DNA of 64,000 bases, taken from assembly GCA_013368315.1 (NCBI GenBank), contig JAACJM010000240.1, positions 62,001 through 126,000 on the forward strand, given 5' to 3'. The notes under the pieces are model-generated. The model was not told the DNA's origin, made no database searches, and worked only from the letters and a program-made list of their open reading frames with translations. The position numbers were made by a program, and so were the translations under genes. The DNA comes from Tetrapyrgos nigripes. Its lineage: Eukaryota > Basidiomycota > Agaricomycetes > Agaricales > Campanellaceae. This document shows positions 1 through 12,689 of the stretch, in pieces. Each line of letters begins with the position of its first letter. Within the stretch, counting starts at the first letter, position 1.

Positions 1-44
1 CAATGACATCAGCAAATCAGTATTTTTACTGCCGAGCTTCCGGG

Positions 45-60
45 ACTTACAGGCACTTAC
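45..60 (+). repeat. Left terminal inverted repeat of Plavaka element
   Basis: ACTTACAGGCACTTAC; its first 14 bases are the reverse complement of the AAGTGCCTGTAAGT at the other end. Confidence 0.7.
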
Positions 61-3000
61 CAGCTGGCATGAAAGTCGAGCCAAAGTCTGCAAGCCCATA
101 AGTCCATAAGCCAGTATTTACTCTATTGCAGAATATACCATCTATACAAACTTTTGACTGTGTAGACTCGTCCATTAAGAGTTCATGAGTATGATTATCT
201 ATGAATGAATTAATGTAGTAAGTAGGAAAAGAAGTGAGAGCACGATCATAAGAAAAATCATCATCTACAGGGACATCTGCAAAGACTGGGGGAAGATGAC
301 ATCCTCGTACAATGGAGTCAACATGTACTACCTCCAAAGTGTGCCGATTGTGAAAGTCCGTCTCTGGTTTGACAATCCACATATTCATGGCCTCATCTCG
401 CTCATCACTGACTCGTGTAAACCAATGGACCAAAGCACATTCATGCTGGGAGCCTCGGTGCGTGAACGAGAAGAAAAGAAGCACTCGGGCAACAGTAAGA
501 CCAAGCATGGAAGGCTCATCCCCTGTAACAATGAAGACTGTGTCTCAGCGAGCCCGTCCACTGTGCCAAGAAGGATGTGACCGTATGCACTCAGAATGCA
601 TACCACCAGCTCCACACACCTCACTAGGAGCATAGAAACAAGCGACGGCTGAATGGTAGACAGAGATGCGTGAGTCGAATAATGGACAGTTGTTGACATC
701 AAAGGGCTGCTCAGCATTGGGATGAGCAACTCCCCAGAGGTATTGATGAATAGCATTAAGGAAATGGGGTTGACAGATATGGATTCCAAGAGATTTGGCT
801 TTGATAGGATAGCCAGATTCTGTAAAAAGATTATTACAAGATATACTGCCTCGTTTTGCTGCAACATGTACAGAACTAAAAGTTGATGGGCCAGAAGATG
901 GTCCCAGGTCCTTGTTCTCCCCCAACTCATCACTGTTGCCCTGTGTAGGAGGATCTGGGTAGTCTCTGCTCATCACCTGTACCTGGTATGTATATGTGGA
1001 GCCCATCATCATCCTTCGTGCAATAAGGCGTCGCTGCATTCCAACAAGCTTGTCCATGTGAGTAATGCTGACAAGCATTTGATCAAGTGCCTCATATTGA
1101 TTAGAGCGTCGCCAGGGTTCCTTGACTGCCTTGATGTGTTTGTTCTCAGTGATGGATGAGCACAACCCGTTGAAGGAGCCAAAGCAATAGACATTGTCCA
1201 CATAGTGCATCAATGAATGTTGACGGGGAAGGGAGATGCTGTCTCAAACACCAGTATCCACAAACACCTGCTGATATTGGTGAAATTCCTCTAATGCAAC
1301 TTTCATGGCATTGATGTCCATGGTGGTGTGTGAGTTTCGCTGGGCCAGGTAACAGAATCAAGGAAAGCAGACATGGCCTTAACCATTAAGGAAGGCACAT
1401 AGTCCACAATGGCAGTGGGATAGACCTACAAACACAAGTATTGATCACTGGGTTTTGAGCACAAATGATAACACACCTTCATTAACACTTTTGAGTCATC
1501 ACCTGTCCATTGTGTGAAGTTATGGCCATCCGGAAAGTGATGAAGTCCAGGATAAGCAGGGACAGAGAGACCCTGAATGACGAGCACTGATATGAGTATA
1601 CAAATACACTGCACAAAAACAAGATGCACCAGCAATCAATATCCTTTAATATCTTGAGAGCTTCCTAAGGATGTGTAGCCATGATATAATCCATGACCCA
1701 TTCAACAAGATGATCCTTAAATGTTCCCTTAATGACTTGATGTAGAAGGTCCGATGAAAGTAACTCATGAATATCTGTGTGAGGAAACAAGTGTGTGAAG
1801 GGCTAGAATTTGCTGCATTCAGAACACACGACAGTTGAGAAAATACTGGGGACTCACAATGACATCGCTCCTAGCTCCGTAATTGTCCCAAAGAATATCT
1901 GCATTCCAGTGCCTGAGCCTCCACAATTCGTCCTTTTCACAGGTCCATGGTCTATTTTCCCCTGTATCGAGCTCATCTGGCAGGTTTGTGCATCTGAAAT
2001 AAAAGTTAGGCTTAGACAGAGGGAAAAATTATAGCAAAAAGAATGAGCTCACTTTGGACACCAGCCAGAGACAATACATGCAAGCCATACTTGCTCTGGG
2101 TAGTCTGCAATGTAGGGACCCAGGCCATAGACAACGTGGCAGTATTAACTGTCAGGACACATGACAATGTCAGGTTGGGTCATAAACTCTTGTAGCAGCT
2201 CAAAGATGGCCACTAGCAACACATGGTACAACTGTTGTACAGAGGTCTGGAATGCTGGTTTTTTTGCTTGACTTTTACTTGCTAGGATTATAGAGTGAGT
2301 GAACAGTCAAGACAGAAAAGCAGATCACATACTTTTGGGAATAGCAAGGAATGCACAAGGGACAAGGCAAATGGATGAGTCCGACGTGCAGTGTTCATGA
2401 GGTTCCCTGGAGAAACATAGACTGGATGATACTCTTGATGTCCTGTTGCTACTGAGACTGTCATCTTGTTGCTACCCATCACGAAGGGAACAAACATGGA
2501 TCCATGAGTAGCAGGGTCCTCCACAATCATGTCCTGATCATGAAGCATGGTCAGCAAGTGCCATTTTGGAAGGAGAAAATACACACCACTTGCTTCCAAG
2601 CCCAGTCTGCAGACATGAGGTCTGACCTTACATGCCTTCGTTTCCCATCAAATTGTTGAGAGTGTCCCATTCCTTCAACTTCATTTGATGATGGAAAAGT
2701 TCCTGGACATCGCACATGACCACCTGATATTTCTTTGTCATCCAAGCAGGTGGCGTACCTTGAGGTCGAGGACCATTGTAGGTGACCTCGAATGCCATCC
2801 ATTGTACATTGATATCCTCAATAGCATCAATGGCACCATACACTTGTTGAGTACAATCCCAAGGTACAGTGTTGGGGTCACCACTGGCAGAAAAACCTTG
2901 GCCTTCCACATATCAAGGTCTTCATTGATCTCCTCTGCAGACAATTGTTTTCAGACGAAATGATGGTGAGCGAAATCAAACTCGACACAGTTCTCAAAAG

Positions 3001-3300
3001 GGAACCATGCCTCAGATGTATGGGGTGCTGGTTGCTAGAGAGGAGGAGGAGGAGCACCAGCAGGTTGGTTGGGATGGCTAAGGCTAGTTTCAGTATATAG
3101 ATAATGCGTGATAAAAAAAATGACACACCATTCATAGTAGCATGTTGCTGGTAGACAAATGAATGGTCAGTCTCTAAATCATTATCATCAGGTTCTTGAG
3201 TGACTGCACAGTGGACACTGTTGAAGTGCTTAGTACGTCTGGCAGGCGTTTTGAGCAGTCAAAGACAGCCTGGAAATGAGCAGGGGAATGGCATGAGGTG
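47..3300 (-). pseudogene. Plavaka transposase, interrupted
   Basis: The transposase moves the element by DNA cleavage and joining through an RNase H-fold domain. Read in order on the minus strand, recognisable family blocks are: MSADWAWKQ followed by EDPATHGSMFVPFVMGSNK and VSVATGHQEYHP (about 2630-2370); LWDNYGARSDVI (about 1870); HELLSSDLLHQVIKGTFKDH (about 1770-1710); FPDGHNFTQWTGDDSK (about 1540-1490); FGSFNGLCSSITENKHIKAV (about 1185-1120); and VEVVH-like LEVVHVDSIVRGCHLPPVF (about 335-280) near the C terminus. The blocks lie in several frames. Part of that may be short introns, but TAG at 1665-1667 sits inside THP-stop-EAL, where the family continues without a break. It is transcribed away from the accessory gene. 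The C terminus is close to the left terminal repeat. Confidence 0.85.
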
Positions 3301-3307
3301 AGAGTGG

Positions 3308-6300
3308 GTGAAGTTAGCAATGAAAATTTTTTGCAAAGTCAGAGGGAAAACAAACAAATACCATCAATTAGCCAGCTCATCCATCCAAATGCCCTCACTA
3401 AACCCTTGCTCCTTCTCACTGATCCACATGACTGGTGGCCACAAACATGCTGGAACCAACTCGGTCATTGACGAACGAGCATCCAAAAAGTTGGGGAATA
3501 ATGCAAGTGCACAACAAACACGCAGCATAACAAAGCCTGCCTCAGTCACTGAAACAGCAATGGAAACTGAAAATACAATGATCAAAACCCCTACTACTCA
3601 TTCTAATGCAACCCCAAAGAACTCAAACCTGTCAAACCCCAGCCCCCAACAAACACCCGCCATACATCTGCCCAGGTTACTGCTGATAGAGAGGCTGAGC
3701 TACGACAGCTGCAAGCACGTATTGCAAAGCTTGAAGCCCAGCAACTAAATCTTGCCCAGATGGAGTTGGATGAGCGAGCCCAAGCTGAGGAGGAAGAGTG
3801 GGTGGACTATCTCCATGACCCATCTGATGAAGACACTCCATTTTTCGAGATGCAAGATGATGCCAATATTGAAGACGATGAAAGCGATCCAGACAAAGCT
3901 GACCTGGTTGCTGAAAAGCGAAAAGTAAGATTGTGCATCTGTATATTAATACTCAACTCACCATACATATCTAGGCTCAACAAGCTTTGAAGAAGCCAGC
4001 CAAAGGACAGGTTTTAGCCTCAGTTGCTGCTAAAAGAGAGGCCATTCAACAGCAGCTGACAGCAGAGAAAGGAGTTGAGAAGAAGAAGAAACTGAAATCA
4101 AAGAAAGTGTATGTGTTGGCTGTCAACTCTTTTAATTGATTGCTAATCCTTATTCTGTCTTCCAGCATCAAACTGAAGGCTGGGCTATGTCATGACTGGC
4201 GTGAATGGGCTGCTGCTGACGATGGTCCGCTTCAAAGCAACAACAATAATGATGGCCAGGACATAGAGCAAGAAGGAGCAACACAGCAAGATGAGCTGAA
4301 TGAGCAGGGTGGGTTGAATGATGAGGACATGGACTCAGTCAAACCTTCAGAGTTGACCAAGGCTGCAAAGAACGAGGTGAGTGTTGGTGACACTGAATAG
4401 TATTCTTCTTAAGTATCTTGCAGATGGTACTCATCCACAAGGCACCTGCTCCCACCAAGACCCCACGAAAGAAAGCTTCCAGTACTGTCCCACCATCAGT
4501 GCCTGCTTCCCAGACAGCCAAGCTTGTGTCCACACCCACATCAACCCCGGTGAAGCTTGTCAAACAAGAAAGTTCTGAAATTAAAATCGTCGAGACTCCG
4601 TCCTCTTCATCCACCAACAATAGTTCCATGAAACAGCGTCCTGCTTTTATGGATGACTGGGACAAAAAAGTGGTACCTGCCATCTACAAAGCAATTTACA
4701 TATCAGAAAAGCCTTTCACTGACTTTACAAAAAGTGACGACACCCCCCTTCATCAAAACCATACAGAATGTGGTCAATAGTTGCTGGCCAAGAGAGAAGT
4801 ACATGGTGACGAGAAAGGACCAGATTCTGAAGCAGGTGTGTTATGTATTTCCTGCAGCATTCTTCTTTATTGACTCTGTTCTGTCTCAGACCTACAACTG
4901 TGCCAATTCTAAATGAAGTAAAATTGGCTCAGCATGCTACACTCACGTCAAGAACTTCTTTGAGTCCGACCCCAAGTTTGAAGACCCTGCCAAGGTTATT
5001 AGCTACTGTCATTGGGTCCTTAGTGGCTATGGTCCACTTTTGCATGCGAAACTAGCACCAGAAGGAAGCAGAAAGGGTCAACCTGGTTGGATGGTGCATG
5101 TGCCTATCTATCTTCATTGGCAGTTGACTGATGAAAATTTTAGGAACTGGCCAAGTGCTGGTTGTCAGACCACATCATTGCAGTCCTCACTCCCCTCCTC
5201 AAGCCAGCCATTGAAGTCAATCCCAAGCTCCCAGTGCCCAAAGGTCTACTTGCCTTGATTGCTGCTGGGGTATGTTCTCCAATATTGCATGGCAATTAGT
5301 CTGAACTGATGCTATTACTTTGTGTTTTGGGCAAATACTGGTTCTTCAATGAAGTGGGAAAAGCAGAACTGGTTCACTCAAGCCAGTGTGAATCATAAAG
5401 TCCTTGGATGGAAGGGAGCGGTGAATGTTACACCATCTCATTGGTTCAAAATTTTGACTGCTTGTGGGATCACCAATGCAGCAGATGCTGAGGAGGAGGT
5501 GCTCAAGGAATATGGTATAGAGAACACTTGGTCTTATGCATATGACCATAGTAGTCCCACTCCAGAGGTGAACTAGTGGTCTTTTATGAATGGCATGTCG
5601 GTTACTTTCTATTTCAGCATACTGAATACATACTACTCTATTGCGTCGTCTATTCTTCATCCTCTCCTATCTCAACATACCGAATGCATACACTACTCTA
5701 TCACCTCTATTTTCATGCTCTTCATGTACATATCATAGCAATTTGTCTAGTGAAAATTTCTTGTGGATGTGGCTGTGCTTCAAACCTTCTTCAATCATCA
5801 TCTGTCCTACACTCAAAACAGTGTAAAACAGGCCGTATACTGTTATTCTTCTACATCTTAATCCTTGTCTGTGTTGATTTGGGAAAAGGCATTCATCTCC
5901 CCAGGTCTCTATCACGGTTACAAGGTATGTGCTGTCATTTTATATCAGATTACCTCTCACCTCACAGACCATTCATTTACAGATGAGCAGTCTCAAACGC
6001 AAATTGGAGAATGACAGAAGCTCTACACTCTTCAAGAAGTCATCTATTCAAGCGGTCTCAGTGTATGTCCTCCTTTAGGTGATATGTTACTTGTGCTGAA
6101 GGGTTTCTCTATGCACCTAGAATTCCTGTCTTTCAAACTCCTGGCTTTGGTAAAAGGTTATGTTCTCCTGCTACTATCACACCTGTGGTGAAAAGCGAGC
6201 TGATAGCAGAAGCAGCGTGAGTGTTTGATTATCTATTCATGTGCTTCAACTCTAATGATTTAGATGACAGATTGGCCAGCCCCAAGTCTCAAGAAGACTC

Positions 6301-6852
6301 GCAGACACAAGAGGACTCACAGCATACAGACTTGCAAGTGCAACCGGAAACACAGGAAACGCAACCCGAATTGCAGGATAATTTAGATGTGAAAAGTATA
6401 CTGGCAGCTAGTGCATAACCTATTTCACTCAACCATGCTCAACAATTGATTTTTACGCAGCTTGCTCCCAAATCCCTCCTCCCCACTCTGTTTTCCAACT
6501 GGATCATGAACACATGCCATTATGTACACAAAGGATCAAGAATCTTGAAGACAAGCTTGAAGAACAAACTGACCAGCTCAGCATGATGAAGGACAACTTA
6601 GACGCAACACGACACAAACAGGATGCATTGAAGGTGCAACTCAGGCTTACCCAAAAGGAGAAGAAGACAGTGGTTTCGGAACGTGATACTGCTCAAAAGG
6701 CTATGAGGCAGCTAACACAGGAACTGCAAGAGAGTGAGCATACCACTCATCATCTTCAGCAGCAAGTGGATGAGTACCGTACCTTTTTCCAATTGGCAGC
6801 AAGGCTTGCATTGGACATTCTGCCTAGCACTCGATACAGAGCATCGTCGTAA
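3308..6852 (+). CDS. Accessory protein of the Plavaka element, unknown function
   Basis: A spliced gene divergent from the transposase and inside the same terminal repeats. Exons can be followed across GT-AG introns: an acidic, glutamate-rich part (3760-3930, EERA/EEEEWVDYLHDPSDED), a lysine-rich part (about 3975-4105), an Asn/Gln/Glu-rich part (4166-4375), a Ser/Thr/Pro part ending in MDDWDKKVVPAIYKAIYIS (to about 4725), then IKTIQNVVNSCWP, SYCHWVLSGYGPLLHAKLAP (about 5000-5050) and TPSHWFKILTACG. The DDW and NVVNSCWP blocks resemble uncharacterised Agaricomycete proteins that I recognise only by pattern. A shift of reading frame near 4745 breaks the chain, so this copy may be dead. The last block (6514-6852) is a long coiled coil. 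Function unknown; I see no dioxygenase, methyltransferase or helicase motif. Confidence 0.5.
6514..6852 (+). CDS. Coiled-coil terminal exon of the accessory gene
   Basis: An open stretch of about 110 residues dominated by heptads (IKNLEDKLEEQTDQLSMMKD, then further Leu/Gln/Lys/Glu-rich heptads), ending QLAARLALDILPSTRYRASS. It lies just inside the right terminal repeat of the Plavaka element. It is probably the last exon of the gene beginning near 3308, but the intervening part (5600-6500) is weakly coding and the join is uncertain. It could instead be a separate small gene. The coiled coil suggests self-association. Confidence 0.45.
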   Translation: MPLCTQRIKNLEDKLEEQTDQLSMMKDNLDATRHKQDALKVQLRLTQKEKKTVVSERDTAQKAMRQLTQELQESEHTTHHLQQQVDEYRTFFQLAARLALDILPSTRYRASS

Positions 6853-6992
6853 CTTAATGTCATAGTTTTAATCTAGAGTGATGTAATCATTAAAATTGGA
6901 CAATTTACTACCTCAACTTACAAGCTTACAGCTACAATCCCGGATGAACTCATGGAAATTTTTCATGGGCTTACCAGCTTACAAACTTCCAG

Positions 6993-7033
6993 CTTACAGG
7001 CACTTGTGTAAGTGGCTGCAAGTGCCTGTAAGT
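6993..7033 (-). repeat. Right terminal repeat of Plavaka element, itself palindromic
   Basis: CTTACAGGCACTTG (6993-7006) and its exact reverse complement CAAGTGCCTGTAAG (7019-7032) are separated by 12 bp. The right end is therefore a hairpin, and its outer arm mirrors the left end at 45-60. Confidence 0.75.
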
Positions 7034-7204
7034 GATCAGACAAAATGCTGATGGAAGAGTCAGGCAAGGATAGCGGTAGTGAAAGACGAGAATGATGATG
7101 ACTGAATATTGGAATAGAGGCTCAAGCATTGAGGATGATGCTTCCACCTGAGCATCTACCCCATCCAGTAATGGTTCCAGAACGTTGGACCCAACGCTGG
7201 GCAT
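7034..7204 (-). pseudogene. RYPCLT-family exon 1 fragment
   Basis: A remnant of the small membrane-protein family that recurs through this window. From ATG at 7204 it reads MPSVGSN, then a membrane segment LFQYSVIIILVF and the family motif YRYPCLTL. Homology then stops within about 20 bp of the Plavaka right end. Exons 2 and 3 are not seen nearby. Upstream, a TATAAAG box (reverse complement near 7280) matches the promoter of the other copies. A Plavaka insertion or a nearby deletion could have removed the rest. Confidence 0.7.
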
Positions 7205-7312
7205 AAGGGACAATAGTATGCAATTTTTGTGGGAAAGGTATGTGGTAGGATTATATTTAGTCCAGCCTCCAGTCTGCAGCTTTATACACATGGGGTGCAA
7301 GGCTTGGATCAT

Positions 7313-10300
7313 GAATATTAAAATGTATCAGAGATTATCACACTGGGGATGAAGTGCCCTGTGCCTTACTCGAAGCCTTTCATGATCGTTGATCTATAGA
7401 AATAGTATCCTATTGATGACCATCTTCAAAGCATTGAAGGCATCTAATGCGCAGCACCATTAACGTTCATATCCAAGAATAGGTAAATGAGACTAAAAAC
7501 TACTATTGTTGAGCAGAGCCACAGAGTGGGATGATGGATCAGACTTTACTGCTCAGTTGAAAGAAATCTCACAGATCTCTGGAGGATCCGACTCCAAGTC
7601 ATGCTTGCTTAGCTGATCCTAAAATCATTCCCATCATTTAGAAGTATCAGGATGGGGGAAATGTGGGCCATTGCTGTGCGTAGCATGATAACAGGGCCTA
7701 AATCTGGTGGTAAACTGTGGGGAGACCGACATGGTGTGGATTTTTCTGACTGAATAGGTTAAGGGATCGAAATAGAAAAGAGGAGTTTATAATGGAACAA
7801 TGCACTTGGAGCTAGCCATGAAAATTCAAACTTTTGTCAGTGACACCACATGATGTCATCACTCCCTCCTCCCTTTGGTCAGAGTCCCTTAAAAGGGCCT
7901 CGTGACTCTCAACCCCATCCTTCTCAAACAGCGACGAAATGTACACGTTGGTACTTTCATGTACATGTATTATTGGTTCATCTAGCAGCATCACCATCTT
8001 ACTGACTGATCAGTGTGTGTATAAAATAGACACCCCTTAGAATGATAAACAACGCTCTATTTCCAAGGTCGATTGTATTAATGTGGACAAACTACAGCTG
8101 ACATTTTGGGACGTTCCAACTGGAATTGTGCTGGACTCAGCATCTGGCATGAAAGTCATTACAGCTATTCCATAAAGTTGACAAACATACTATAGAAGGT
8201 CCATTCAAACCAGTGCTGAATTTGAGTGAACTCCTCCAAGCTCCTTCAGTTTAAAGAATCATGGACAGTGATATTAATACCTCTACAGGATCTTGCAATT
8301 GATCATCTAGTCTATTCATCTGGGTATTCCATCTCAAAGCAAACACAGGGGTATCTCCTGTGTTGAGAGCATTAGTGCCTTCTCATTTCAGGCTCTTCAA
8401 CCACCAGAAGATTTTGACCCGCATTCAATGAATATTTGCATCTGAACTCCCAATCTATAGCATCTTGGACACAAAAACTTTTGACTTACAATACAAAAGC
8501 CCATGAGCAATAGCAAGTCACCATGGCAATGGCACGGGTTTTAAAGCTTGTATAGATCCAGGTCTGAGGCTATCTACATTGGAGGGGAATTCACAAATGA
8601 AAAGGGCACCACTGATTCCCCAGTACATTTTCCGAATAAGTCATGACCACCCTTCACAAGAACTCAAGAGCATGGCACCTATGCCTCAAGAATTTTGATT
8701 AGTAAGGTCTTTTGCACGTCTCATCATCAAAGTTCACAGATTCCAACATTGCTTGCACATTCTGTCATGGATAACTTCTGAAGATAGAAAAGTACGCTTG
8801 TTTCATTGCATGAGACTTGCAATCTGGGATTGTGTCAGTGAAGTTAGGCATTTTAATGAAAAGTACACACTACTTTCTATTAGTACTGCAATGATTCAAA
8901 AGGTTTGATCAGAAGACCTTGCAGTGGCATTCTACATGTGCTATCCTTTCTTGCTGTGCAACATCATGGAGAGCTTCAGAAGATGATGTCTGCTCCAAAG
9001 AACATACTGGGGTAAGGGGCCATTGCTTCACATGGCAAGTTACAAGGCCCCTTACATTGAGGCTGATGATTGAACAAGGACACCACAGTGAATAGACTGT
9101 GAGTCTTTGTTTCTCTAAATTATAGACATAGGTCTGATCATTTGCAGTATACTCTGTACAAAGATTTGAGAGGATAAAGAGGGTTAGGCAGAGTCAGATG
9201 GAGGAAGTTCAAGAATGAGAAGCCAATTCAAGGTTATTACACTAGAAAAAAGAATAGTGTATCACACAGAGCCATAAATGGTACTCTGTGGTATGACACA
9301 AAGAGAAATAATGCATTGAAGTTAGAAGACTCTCAACTCGGACATTGTGTACACTAAGGACAAAAGTACAGAGATCAAGACCAAATCTAGACTAAGAGTG
9401 AAAAAAGGAAGAAATGGTACTAACGTTCCTCAATGCCAAAGAGACAAAGTAACAAATAGGGATCTGCCAGCCTTACCCATAACTGATGTATGTGACACCT
9501 TTATGAAAGATGAGAACAGATTTGATAGAGACAATAGAGATGGTGAGATGTTGATGACCCAGTAATGATAGAGAAACAGGGAGACGTTAAAAAGGAAGAA
9601 AAGCAGAAGGAAAGTGAGTAAAGGTAAGTCAGGTTACAGTGCATTTCCAAAACACAATCCCTTGATCCAAATGTCTGTTCTTGGTCTATTGCCACTCTGT
9701 GGCTCGTACCAGTACCATATCAATGGTACAGTCACAGACCCGTAAAACTGTACCCACAACACATACATGTATGGGACAGTTGAGGGTGCTAACTCCATTG
9801 CCAGTACAAAACAAGTGTGCAGTGGGTATGGTTTCATGTAGGTCTTGAACTACCTAATAATAACCAAGCACACATCAGCACCAGATTCATATGCACAAGC
9901 AGCATATCATAATAATGACAATGGAGATGATGAAAAGAGACATCAATTGGTCTACACCAAAACAGCTGCTAGTGTTGCTGAGTGCATCACAGTGGATGAC
10001 ATATGTATGCTGTGGTAACTACATAGGCACCATAGAAAATTAATCAAGAAAGCTGGTGTTAAATTGGTGATGGTCGCAGTATACATGAAGAAAAGAAGAC
10101 TGAAAGATGAAAATAGACTCACATATAAGTATTTTCCATGCAAGCGAAGTTGTTGCCCTTCTCAGAGTGAATGCCAGAGAGGTATTTGGTCAGGACAGCA
10201 CAAAAGAGGTGAGATAACCAGCAGTGGATCCAAATATCTAAGACTGAAGTTAGGCCACTCAGAGACAGGGAAAATGACAAAATTATGCATGAGGAGAATG

Positions 10301-12680
10301 AAATCAATGAGGACCCAGCTTTTACACCCACATTGATCATCTGCTTCTCACATTCTCACTGGTAATGAAGTCCTCTAAAGGAGAGTAGCATAAGACACTG
10401 GAAGAAGCCTGATAGATGATCAAGGACTCACCTTTTAGCAATATGCAACCATATCTTGTGCCAAAGTACTACTTACATACTAGATGTCTTTGGGGCACAA
10501 TTGATGGGTCAGCATGGCCTAGATAAAGGTGCAATCATGAGGGTTTGATGAGTGTGGATGTGCAGAGTCACAGATGATACCTCTTGGTTGGATTTCTTGT
10601 ATGGTTTCAGTGCAGGGTGACAGTTGAGAGAAGGAAAGGATGGTGGTAGTGAGATGAGTCGACACGCTGGCATGACATCATGGTTGTCATCAATGGCTCT
10701 TAGAACCTGGTCCAGACCAAGTCTAGGCATTTTGGTTGTCAGGAAAGTAGAGACCAGCTTAATTTGAGTGGCAACAAAAAGGGTGGGAGTTTGAACCCAT
10801 GGGAAAGACCTAGGAGGTTGCTACAACATAAATTAACTCAGCCTAAAGGTGTCATGAATCGTTCCCCGCCTATTCATTTCCTTTCTATTCTCTTCCCTTT
10901 ACTACCTACTTCCCACTTTAACCCCATAAACATCAACCATTTCCCATCATCGTCTATAGTTACCATCTCCATAGATCTATGACTCACACTCTTATTTCCT
11001 CCACTTCCTATCTCCATGGATATTCTCACTGTCAACCATTCCTTATGATCCAGTACCTTCATCTATCCATATCTAACTCATTACTTTCTCGCCCTTGACG
11101 TTTCCACATGATACTGTCTATTATTACTTACTCTTTCCCATCTGTTCATATTTTACTTATATACCTGTGATCTTTGTAACCTATTCCTTAGTTCGTTCAC
11201 TTCGTCTCCACTCCGTACTATTACTACGCAGTGTAGAGCCTAGTCAGCTTACTACTTCTCTCTCTATCTCTCTTTCTATCAAATCTATTCTCTTGTAACC
11301 TGCTCTCTCGTACTGTGTGACTTGGGTGGTTATTGAGTGTACTGACAATCTTGACAAAAGGCCTCATAACCACTAAGCATTTGTGCTGAGTTGTCCACAA
11401 GGAAAGATATATGGAGCAGATAGCAAGAAGAGCTGTAAGTACTGCAGTGAATTTGGATGGCCAAGGTTCAATTTTCATGTCACATGATTGAACACAGATT
11501 GCCCTTCGCTAAAATCTATGGACTCAGCAGGCTGATTAGCCAGTCCATTTGTAGCTGTCAACTCGTCAACTTGTATACACACAACATTGGCCCACATGTC
11601 CCTCATACATACATTATACATTCTTATAAGAGATGAAGGGGAGGAACAAGGTCATTACTTAACTGAAGATGAGCACCATTGACATTGACACTGAACAGTG
11701 TTGACTGAGCAGTGAATTGTTGCAGTGAAGCTGTCAGTTATGACATCAACAAAAACGTCAACAGTCATAGGATTTGAGACCAATTCTCAGTTGTCAGGAA
11801 GGGATGAAAAGGGGTCTCCACAGCCTGGAAACTTTTCTGAAGTCAACCTAAGTTAAGGCTTTAAAGGGCCCCGTAAGTTGAAGAGGATAGAGATGGTGTA
11901 AGCAGTATTGAGAATGAGACAATGGCCTATTTGCATTGTCACAATGCAAATAGGGAAGATTTATCTATAGAAGGAAACACATGTTTAATGATGTCTCGTT
12001 GCAATGTTAGCTTGAGCAGCAATGAAAAGGGGTGGGAGTTTGAGGTCATGGTAAAATTTTGCTACTGAATTGCGAGGTCGACATAAGTTAACTCGGCCTT
12101 AAGGGCCTCGTAACAGTGCTGATGATATCTTGAGGATTTGTCCATTGGAGAAATGTCCAGAATAGATGGATTCAACAGTAAGTACGAGAACAGGATTTGT
12201 CCATTTACTTAGGAAGTTGGAACATACTTACTATGCTGTTGAATATCTACCTGCAGCTGGATAGATTATTGCTATGATGAAAAAGTGTCACTGTAGATTC
12301 CAATTGTCGTATGCAACATACAGACTGACAATCACAACGATTGGAAGGGCTTCCACTAGCAGCCCCTGGAAGATGCTAATTGGTCAACAGGGTACTATGA
12401 GAACTGGATTTATGTAATCAGGAGGATACTTGTATACAAGACAAAAGCAAACACAAAACATACAAATGAATTATCAGTACACATACTATCAGCCACAATC
12501 CAGTCATGTACAACCCAATTCTCTAGATGAGTAATATATGCACTTCTCCAACTCATCACCTAAATATTCAATGAATGTTAATCGACAACTCCTCCTTGGA
12601 TAAATATGACATACTTACTACAGCTTTGATAGACATTCCGACCATGAAAATCACTGGACATCTGTCCTGTTCAGATGTCT
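7313..12680. other. Gene-poor interval
   Basis: About 5.4 kb with only short unconvincing open frames on both strands and no recognisable domain or RNA gene. The base composition is AT-rich. Three stretches (about 10765-10865, 11800-11885 and 12005-12115) share a loose word pattern, GGTGGGAGTTTGA followed by AACTCRGCCTWAAGG and CTCGTAA. They may be one old short interspersed repeat. A pyrimidine-rich tract runs 10860-11300. Confidence 0.5.
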
Positions 12681-12689
12681 GTGGCTGGC

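Larger units (their letters stand above)
45..7033. mobile_element. Plavaka-type DNA transposon, near complete
   Basis: A cut-and-paste DNA transposon of the fungal Plavaka class, distantly related to CACTA/En-Spm. It holds two divergent gene blocks: a transposase on the minus strand (about 47-3300) and an accessory gene on the plus strand (about 3308-6852). The left end carries ACTTACAGGCACTTAC and the right end AAGTGCCTGTAAGT, so the outer 14 bp are inverted repeats of each other. Similarity continues inward: both ends have a TTTCATG word followed by a CTTAC-rich stretch. I see no clear target duplication. The transposase has at least one in-frame stop and the accessory gene has a frameshift, so this copy is probably inactive. 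The boundaries are inferred from the repeats. Confidence 0.8.

Noticed and set aside
3308..6852. TET/JBP-type dioxygenase as the Plavaka partner gene
   Set aside because: Such genes are known companions of fungal transposons, but I see no H-x-D...H iron-binding pattern. The conserved blocks are of another, unnamed type.
10790..10870. tRNA gene
   Set aside because: Only a B-box-like word is present. No acceptor stem, A-box or anticodon arm could be folded.
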